From Deltaproteobacteria bacterium (GTDB lineage Bacteria; Desulfobacterota_B; Binatia; UBA9968): a stretch of 57,424 nt of DNA. The notes beneath the pieces were generated by a model. The model was given only the letters and a program-made list of their open reading frames with translations. It ran no database searches and had not been told where the DNA came from. Of this stretch, positions 52,439 through 57,424 are shown in pieces (position 1 is the stretch's first letter; every line of letters begins with the position of its first letter). The translations under genes were made by a program, and so were the position numbers. Where the stretch lies: contig VBKY01000186.1 in assembly GCA_005879255.1 (NCBI GenBank), forward strand, positions 1,913-59,336, written 5' to 3'.

Positions 52439-52958
52439 ATGAAAAAACGACCCGCCAAAGAGAGAAAATCTAAGCACGTCGGCAACCCACCAAAGGACCC
52501 CCAGCAGCGGGAGAGCCCCGTTGACTGCGAACTTCTCTTTCAAGGAATTTCCAATCCAAAAAAGAGGCGATTCCTTGCAGGCTTCGCTCGCTGCGGTTCG
52601 GTAACCAATGCCGCGAAGCGGGCAAAGATTCACTGGTCATCACATTACAAGTGGTTGAAAGAGGCCGATAACGCCGCGTACACAGAAGCCTTCAACCGAG
52701 CGCGCGATATCGCTGGAGACATTGCCGAAGGAGAGATTTACCGCCGCGCGTTCTTGGGTTTCAATCATCCGGTCATCTACGAAGGCGAGATCAACGACCT
52801 ACAAAGACTTCTCCGACACGCTCGCCATGTTCTGGCTAAAAGGCTTAAAGCCCGAGCGTTACCGCGAGAACGTGAACCCGTCCGGCAGTGTGGGGCTTCC
52901 GGTCGATGACTTTTACAACAGGATCGCCGCGCGGCAACGAGAGGAAAAGAAGTCTTGA
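52439..52958 (+). pseudogene. Phage terminase small subunit-like protein, frameshifted
   Basis: The first frame has a helix-turn-helix region (FARCGSVTNAAKRAKIHWSS, HYKWLKEAD) and EIYRRAFLGFNHPVIYEGEI, as in terminase small subunits. From about 52800 the sense moves to the next frame: YKDFSDTLAMFWLKGLKPER then YRENVNPSGSV. It ends at 52958, overlapping the start of the large subunit gene by four bases. A one-base change near 52800 is indicated. Confidence 0.75.
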
Positions 52959-53705
52959 TTCCCTACGGCCAGATCAACGATCGAGAGAAACGGGCGAATT
53001 GGGAGGCCTACCTCGAGGACTGCTACGAAAACCGGCGTTTTTTCATTGAGGAACACTTAAAGATTCGCACCGTCGACAAGCGGATCGATCTCCTGAAACT
53101 CAACGAAGCTCAGCAAAGACTCTTCGAGTTGGTCGAAAGCCAGGAGCGCGCGCACAAGCCGGTGAGAATCATCGGCGTTAAGCCGCGGAAGGTCGGACTC
53201 TCGACCGGCATCTTGCGGGCATGTATTCGATCGCGACGACATGAGCCTTTGCGCGGAATGGCATGGTCACATCGATCCGGATCTTTTCGGTGACGAGCTC
53301 GCCATGCTGGGGAACCTCTACAGTCAAGCCTTGATAGGCTGCGAGGACAATAATCACGGCGGAACGACCAACCGGGCGCTACGCCGGCTCGGGTATCCGA
53401 CTCTCTACTACCGCCAGGAACTCGACGACCGCGGCGTGAGAAAGACTCAGAAGCTCGGCTGGCTGACGAGTACAATTACCCGGCCGATCATGATCGATGA
53501 TCTCGCTGCTCTTATTCGTGAGGGCTTTAGCTGCCCGTCAAAGGAAACCATCGAAGAGATGATGAGCTTTGTTGTCAAAGACGATGGGAAGGCAGAAGCG
53601 GAAGCGTCTTGCTTTGATGATCGCGTCGTCTGTGCAGCGATCGCCGTTCAGCTCCACAAAACGACAGGGCTCGAAAGGATCTACTCAAACTTGAGGAGGA
53701 GGTGA
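52955..53705 (+). pseudogene. Phage terminase large subunit with internal deletion
   Basis: The N-terminal frame has LNEAQQRLFELVESQERAHK and IIGVKPRKVGLSTGILRA, the motor-domain P-loop region. At about 53220 it jumps to a second frame, VFDRDDMSLCAEWHGHIDPD then CEDNNHGGTTNRALRRLGYP, which is the C-terminal nuclease domain to the stop at 53703-53705. Roughly 250 residues between them (Walker B and the rest of the motor domain) are missing compared with full-length proteins of about 480. The gene cannot package DNA. Confidence 0.75.
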
Positions 53706-54457
53706 CCTTGGAACAGTCAAAAGACGTAGTGGTTCTAGAGTACCAAACCGCACAGGGTCCGGGGACTGATCCCTACTGGACGGGCACGGTCGAGGGTCAT
53801 AAAAAGAAATTCATCCGCGTCATCATCGGCCTGGTGCTTCCGCAGCTCGATCGGCAGTTTGCCGCCGTTATTGTGCTGGGTGAGCTTTACCGCAGTTTCC
53901 AGCCGATGGATTGGACCGGCCTTGCGGCGGCAGTGGGAAGCTGGCCCGAGGTCCAAGGCGCCCTATTGCAATTTTGCCGTGATCTCAAGCCTGATCACAT
54001 CATCACCGAAAATCAGGAGACCCGGCAAACCCTCTGGCGGATTCCGGAGATTTCGACTGGTCCGGCATTGACATATGAGGCGCCGAAGTACGCGACGACC
54101 GAAGTGGGACGGCAGAATGTGCAGGCGATGCTCGATGAGGACCGGCTTCACGTCGGGCATTTACTGGACGTCATGGACCATGAGCCGGATCAGGCAAATA
54201 AAGCGCTTCAGTGCGCGGTGAACTGGGCAATCGATTCCCCCCGCGTTTTATCGGCAGGGCCAAAAGAAGCGCGGACCGCTAGTCACAAGAGTGTTCGGAA
54301 GCGAGGGGCTTTGAGAGAAGTGACCTTCGAAGATGACCGTCATAAAAACGTCATCAACATCAACATCGATCAGTTTACCGGCACAGAAGAGGATACGCGG
54401 GCGCTGGCGCGGCGGTTGGATGATTATTTGAGCGGGAGGCTGGCGCCGGCGAGTTAA
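53702..54457 (+). CDS. Hypothetical phage protein
   Basis: The GTG start overlaps the terminase stop (GTGA) and follows GGAGGA. The 251-residue protein has QLDRQFAAVIVLGELYRSFQ, FCRDLKPDHIITENQETRQT and VGRQNVQAMLDEDRLHVGHL. I do not recognise it. Alternating acidic residues could suit a nuclease-like fold, but no motif is convincing. The tail from RKRGALREV to NININIDQFTGTEED is polar. Coupling to the terminase supports a phage origin. Confidence 0.6.
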   Translation: MTLEQSKDVVVLEYQTAQGPGTDPYWTGTVEGHKKKFIRVIIGLVLPQLDRQFAAVIVLGELYRSFQPMDWTGLAAAVGSWPEVQGALLQFCRDLKPDHIITENQETRQTLWRIPEISTGPALTYEAPKYATTEVGRQNVQAMLDEDRLHVGHLLDVMDHEPDQANKALQCAVNWAIDSPRVLSAGPKEARTASHKSVRKRGALREVTFEDDRHKNVININIDQFTGTEEDTRALARRLDDYLSGRLAPAS

Positions 54458-54511
54458 AAAAACGGAGAAAAGACCGTCGCGCCAATTAATTGTGGAATGA
54501 AATATTTCTTC

Positions 54512-54772
54512 CTAATCTTTGTACCAGTGGCCATGCCAGACCCGACCGAAAATTCTCCAAAATCTTGTTTGGCATTCTCGGCAGCGGAACGGGCGGATGC
54601 CAACCCAACTCAGGACGCGCTCACGCAAATTCCTGCGGTGAGACAGTCTACAATTATTACTTCTGCAATCTGGACATATGATCGGCGGGCGGTTACTGAC
54701 GCCGAGAAGTATTTTGAACGCGGCAAGGACGCTACCAGGCTTTACGTGGCGCGGTGGGATGAGGTTAAGCAC
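54512..54772 (-). CDS. Small zinc-ribbon protein
   Basis: This 86-residue protein has ICPDCRSNNCRLSHRRNLRE and PFRCRECQTRFWRIFGRVWH, giving a CxxC...CxxC ribbon with a basic linker. This is a common small zinc-ribbon type in many bacteria, of unknown function. It lies opposite a longer plus-strand frame (54497-55435) which I reject. The first 25 residues may be extra; an internal start is possible. Confidence 0.7.
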   Translation of the reverse strand: MLNLIPPRHVKPGSVLAAFKILLGVSNRPPIICPDCRSNNCRLSHRRNLRERVLSWVGIRPFRCRECQTRFWRIFGRVWHGHWYKD

Positions 54773-55202
54773 GGCGGAAATCCCAAAGCTGGGCGAACGG
54801 CAATCTCTCAGACCGGAGAGATTGCAGGAAAACGATCACTTACTATGCCAGCACAGCAAGTGATGAATACGGGCATGGCCGCCAACATCGTCGCTAAGGA
54901 AGTAGGCCTCGGCAGCCAGACGCTTGCGATTGAGCGTAGCGCTGAAAACACGCCCGCTCAACGGGCTAAGATTAAGCTCGGTCCGCGGTCTAGAGAAAAA
55001 CTTTGTCGTTGGAAGTGCGTGCGCAAGACTGCGCGGATTTGCGGTATCTGTTTGCAATGTTGCGATGAGAGAGACCGTCAGATTGCATCCGGTGCGCCTT
55101 ACGTACCGCCAAGTGAGAGGCCGGGTCATCGGTTTTATGAGCGCAAAACGTTGAGCGAGTCCAAGAAAGCGGCATTGACCAAGGCCAGAGCGATAAAAGC
55201 CG
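54773..55202. other. Degraded island DNA
   Basis: No intact gene is called. A plus-strand frame has AANIVAKEVGLGSQTLAIER, which faintly recalls ParB- or methylase-type sequences, and the frames after it change every 100 bases or so. It is probably a worn gene. Confidence 0.4.
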
Positions 55203-55465
55203 ATCCTCAAGGCGAAGAAGATCCGGCCGCGGCCGTTCTACAACACCCGGCACAGCTACGTGACCTTTCTCTACTCTATCGGAGCGAGGTCCGGCTTCAT
55301 CTCAAGCCAGACCGGAGACAGCATCAAGACGCTGGAAACCGACTACGCCAAGTACATCAAAGAGGCCGACGACAACCGCGATTTCGTCGAGAATCAGATC
55401 CAAAAAAGTGCAACCTTAGTGCAACCTCCCTCTGACGGTGATCCCTACCCTACCCCGCCAGCAAT

Positions 55466-55494
55466 AAAAAAGCCCTCGAAGAATCAAGGGCTTT
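55466..55494 (-). terminator. Intrinsic terminator of tRNA-Gly
   Basis: On the minus strand AAAGCCCT and AGGGCTTT pair across a ten-base loop, and a run of six T follows. It starts five bases after the tRNA 3' end. The same element lies beside the distal att repeat. Confidence 0.85.
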
Positions 55495-55498
55495 CATA

Positions 55499-55547
55499 TG
55501 GAGCGGGTGAGGAGGGTCGAACTCCCGACCTTATGCTTGGCAAGCAT
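55499..55547 (-). repeat. Proximal att repeat within the intact tRNA-Gly
   Basis: Identical over 49 bases to 42497-42545. It covers the 3' half of the tRNA including the CCA. The similarity, with a few loop changes, goes on through the terminator to 55466, giving an 82-bp block in both places. Confidence 0.85.
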
Positions 55548-55575
55548 ACGCTCTAGCCAACTGAGCTACACCCGC
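55499..55575 (-). tRNA. tRNA-Gly (GCC)
   Basis: Read on the minus strand, the acceptor is GCGGGTG...CACCCGC with TCCA encoded at the end. The D arm is GCTC/GAGC and the anticodon stem TATGC/GCATA around loop TTGCCAA, giving anticodon GCC. The T arm is GGGAG/CTCCT around TTCGACC. All four arms close. It is the only full tRNA in the window and the insertion target of the island. Confidence 0.95.
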
Positions 55576-55625
55576 ACCAAAATTTTAACTACATGAACGC
55601 AGACGGATTGTCAATTTCATGGCGG

Positions 55626-56198
55626 TCAACTGCGACTTAGATGAGATTGACGTAGGCGGAAAAATTGGATGTGATATTTTGCGCCGGACCAAATTGCTAT
55701 CACCGCCGACAACACGAGAAAGTACATTCCTGCAGCAAAAAAATCGAGTCCCAAAAAGCGATAGTGAACTAACAAGCCGACCACCGCAAAAGCCTGCAGA
55801 ATAAATTTGTACTTGCCGAGAGTTTCGGCCTGCATCACGATACCTTCAGTGAGCGCGATCCCCCGGATCAGGGTCACGGCGCTTTCGCGAGCCAGTATGA
55901 TCACCACCAGCCATGCCGGCACGCTTGGTTCGTTCGGTCGATCCATAGCGCTAAGCATGATTAGCGCCGACGCGACCATGAGTTTATCCGCCAATGGATC
56001 GAGAATCTTACCGAGATCTGAAACGCTTTTGTTGCGTCGCGCAAAATAACCGTCGAAGTAATCGGTCACCGAAGCGATAAGAAAAATTCCCGCGGCGAGC
56101 AGCGCTGACGTTCGATCGCTGAACGTTAACAGATAAACCAGGACGGGAATAATAAGAATTCGAAAGAAGCTTAAAAGGTTCGGGAATGTCCAAACCAC
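55626..56198 (-). CDS. pgsA: CDP-diacylglycerol-glycerol-3-phosphate 3-phosphatidyltransferase
   Basis: This 190-residue membrane enzyme opens MVWTFPNLLSFFRILIIPVL. The CDP-alcohol phosphotransferase motif DYFDGYFARR then SDLGKILDPLADKL matches DxxDGxxAR(x8)GxxxDxxxD exactly. It makes phosphatidylglycerol phosphate in the inner membrane. It follows 32 bases after the lytic transglycosylase gene on the same strand and is housekeeping, outside the island. Confidence 0.95.
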   Translation of the reverse strand: MVWTFPNLLSFFRILIIPVLVYLLTFSDRTSALLAAGIFLIASVTDYFDGYFARRNKSVSDLGKILDPLADKLMVASALIMLSAMDRPNEPSVPAWLVVIILARESAVTLIRGIALTEGIVMQAETLGKYKFILQAFAVVGLLVHYRFLGLDFFAAGMYFLVLSAVIAIWSGAKYHIQFFRLRQSHLSRS

Positions 56199-56230
56199 GG
56201 GAGACTCTGAAGTGACAAAGGTTTAACCTT

Positions 56231-56845
56231 TTATTGGCGGACTTGGCGAATCTCTTGCAAGCCAATGCCGCGATACGAATCGTAGAAACGGAGAACGCGA
56301 CGCACATAGTCGCGGGTTTCTACGAAGGGCGGAATACCACCGTGTTTCTCGACCGCGCCGCTACCCGCATTGTAAGCCGCAAGCGAAAGCTCAAGATCGC
56401 CTTGATATCGGTCCAAAAGCATTCTTAGATGCCGCGCCCCGCCATCGACATTCTCGGTCGGATCATAGGCGTCGATCACATTATGGAGCCGAGCAGTCTC
56501 AGGCATAAGCTGCATCAGTCCCATCGCTCCCTTCTGGGAGCGAGCGTGGGAGTTAAAATCAGACTCCGCCTTGATCACCGCACGGATGAGGTGCGCGTCG
56601 ACATTGTAACGACCAGATGCTGTTAAAATCAGATCATCATATGAGGCGTTGACGAGCGAGTTGATCGACACCGGCCCGCTTCTTTCTCTGAGGACGCGTC
56701 GATACCCTGTATGATTGGGAACGTTGCTGAAAGTCAGCACGCCGTTGTTATCTTTGTAGACGTATACATCGGCAAACACTGACGTAACGCAGGAAAACAC
56801 TAGCGACAAAATGACTGCTGATCCAAATAAATTTGGGAAATTCAT
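56231..56845 (-). CDS. Lytic transglycosylase (SLT domain) with DUF4124-like start
   Basis: The ATG at 56845 gives a signal peptide (MNFPNLFGSAVILSLVFSCV to SVFA); a start at 56899 would put 18 polar residues before it. The mature part begins DVYVYKDNNGVLTFSNVPNH, as in DUF4124-type N-termini. The SLT domain has IKAESDFNSHARSQKGAMGL with catalytic Glu, MQLMPETA and LAAYNAGSGAVEKHGGIPPF. It cuts peptidoglycan in the periplasm. 204 residues. Confidence 0.93.
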   Translation of the reverse strand: MNFPNLFGSAVILSLVFSCVTSVFADVYVYKDNNGVLTFSNVPNHTGYRRVLRERSGPVSINSLVNASYDDLILTASGRYNVDAHLIRAVIKAESDFNSHARSQKGAMGLMQLMPETARLHNVIDAYDPTENVDGGARHLRMLLDRYQGDLELSLAAYNAGSGAVEKHGGIPPFVETRDYVRRVLRFYDSYRGIGLQEIRQVRQ

Positions 56846-56953
56846 CAAGGTGCCAACCACAAACCGCGATAGAATACCCGCCGCTCGGTCACATGTCAAA
56901 TCATTCTATGAAATGGCGTGACCCCTACTTTTAGTCCAGATACGAAGGATCGT

Positions 56954-57379
56954 TTACCATAAGAAGTCATTTCCGCCGGATTCGATTAACTTGGCAACCA
57001 AGGGTCGATCACCGTCCAAAAAATCCAATCCCGCAAGATCCGCTGGCTGCACCCAGCGGATCTGTTGGAACACGAAATTTGTTATTTGGCCCTCATACTT
57101 CGGGACCTTAAAGAAGCACAAACAAACCCACAGTCCGTCAGCGTAAACATGTTCACTTTGATAAACTTGACTAAACTCGCTCGCCTCGATTCCCAATTCT
57201 TCCTTTAATTCACGCCGCAATGCTTCGCTATGTGACTCGGCGTTTTGTCGTTTTCCTCCGGGAAACTCCCATTTCAGTGGAAACACAGAATTTTCATGGC
57301 GCTGACAGGCGAGCAAGCGCCCGTCGCGGCAGATCAGGCCGGCGACAACATCGATGCGCTTAAGAGAACTGGTTTTCAT
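56954..57379 (-). CDS. mutT: Nudix hydrolase, MutT (8-oxo-dGTP diphosphatase) type
   Basis: This 141-residue protein has the Nudix box GGKRQNAESHSEALRRELKE followed by ELGIEA, matching GX5EX7REUXEEXGU. It begins KRIDVVAGLICRDGRLLACQ and has KWEFPGGK before the box, as in MutT. It probably cleans 8-oxo-dGTP from the nucleotide pool, although other Nudix substrates cannot be excluded. Intact, outside the island. Confidence 0.9.
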   Translation of the reverse strand: MKTSSLKRIDVVAGLICRDGRLLACQRHENSVFPLKWEFPGGKRQNAESHSEALRRELKEELGIEASEFSQVYQSEHVYADGLWVCLCFFKVPKYEGQITNFVFQQIRWVQPADLAGLDFLDGDRPLVAKLIESGGNDFLW

Positions 57380-57424
57380 TAATCGATCGGCTTGTGAGAA
57401 GAGAAGTTTAAGATGAACGGAAGC

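Larger units (their letters stand above)
42497..55547. mobile_element. Decayed integrative element at tRNA-Gly(GCC), about 13 kb
   Basis: The element is bounded by the 49-bp direct repeats. An integrase tail abuts the intact tRNA. The interior has terminase relics and several genes with frameshifts, truncations or internal deletions. Cargo genes differ in style from the catabolic genes on the left and the housekeeping genes on the right. I infer a phage-derived or satellite-type element that is no longer able to move by itself. Confidence 0.75.
55203..55556 (+). pseudogene. Tyrosine recombinase (island integrase), C-terminal remnant
   Basis: PILKAKKIRPRPFYNTRHSY, then TFLYSIGARSGFISSQTGDS and ETDYAKYIKEADDNRDFVEN, is the catalytic end of a tyrosine recombinase: YNTR with the second Arg, QTGD in place of the usual QTGH, and Tyr in TDYAKYI. 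A TAA at 55194 closes the frame upstream, so only about 115 residues remain of an expected 350-400. It lies directly beside the intact tRNA-Gly, as expected of an island integrase. Confidence 0.75.

Noticed and set aside
54497..55435. Long plus-strand frame of 312 codons
   Set aside because: It overlaps a clear zinc-ribbon gene on the other strand. Its composition changes along its length and its end runs out of frame over the integrase tail, so it is not one gene.
55260..55556. Separate small gene of 98 codons
   Set aside because: It is the integrase catalytic tail read on into the antisense of tRNA-Gly; the last residues are only tRNA sequence.
1..57424. CRISPR array
   Set aside because: No regularly spaced direct repeats of 25-40 bp with unique spacers were found; the repeats seen are single palindromes or tRNA copies.

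Overview
The window looks like a chromosomal contig from an uncultivated soil or sediment bacterium of the broad former-deltaproteobacterial type (Binatota, Entotheonella-like or similar). That placement is inference from gene content: many NMT1-type substrate-binding proteins, UbiD decarboxylases, bicupins, a thiolase/DUF35 pair, CoA-transferases, PEP-CTERM proteins and small intergenic palindromes. No rRNA is present and no marker here fixes the phylum.

Region 1 (1-41 kb) is a catabolic and transport region. It starts with a cut alpha/beta hydrolase and an FAD oxidoreductase. Four NMT1/TauA-type periplasmic binding proteins follow (3.4, 7.1, 13.3 and 19.5 kb) with no cognate permease or ATPase nearby. 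Among them lie two ornithine-cyclodeaminase paralogues (one broken by a 5-bp duplication), a thiolase-like/DUF35 pair, a PEP-CTERM protein beside a large TPR protein, an HMGL/carboxyltransferase-like enzyme, an SbmA-type ABC protein, an AAA ATPase and a remnant of a flavoprotein. From 21.7 to 28.8 kb are CoA-transferase subunits A and B with a GlcG-like gene between them, a cyclophilin, a DapA-like aldolase, a TenA/PqqC-like oxidase, a UbiD decarboxylase and a DedA protein.

Region 2 (30.2-41.2 kb, minus strand) is the most striking metabolic locus. Two UbiD decarboxylases, three bicupins, two Fe3+-type binding proteins and a double-domain ABC permease are packed head to tail, with the tail of a third binding protein upstream. 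It reads as a repeated binding protein + decarboxylase + cupin module, probably for uptake and decarboxylation of an unknown (hetero)aromatic acid.

Region 3 (about 41.4-55.55 kb) is a decayed integrative element at tRNA-Gly(GCC). The 3' 49 bp of the tRNA, with the terminator hairpin behind it, recur about 13 kb away, and a third, degenerate copy lies at 41.4 kb, suggesting stacked insertions. Cargo includes a nuclease, response regulator, SRAP fragment, truncated Ku, secreted repeat protein, PEP-CTERM protein, DUF5678/retropepsin pair, terminase remnants and an integrase tail. Two related proteins of a family I cannot name (41.7 and 45.4 kb), each with a duplicated internal module, lie in the two att-bounded segments.

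Region 4 (55.6-57.4 kb) returns to housekeeping genes: pgsA, a lytic transglycosylase and a MutT-type Nudix hydrolase.
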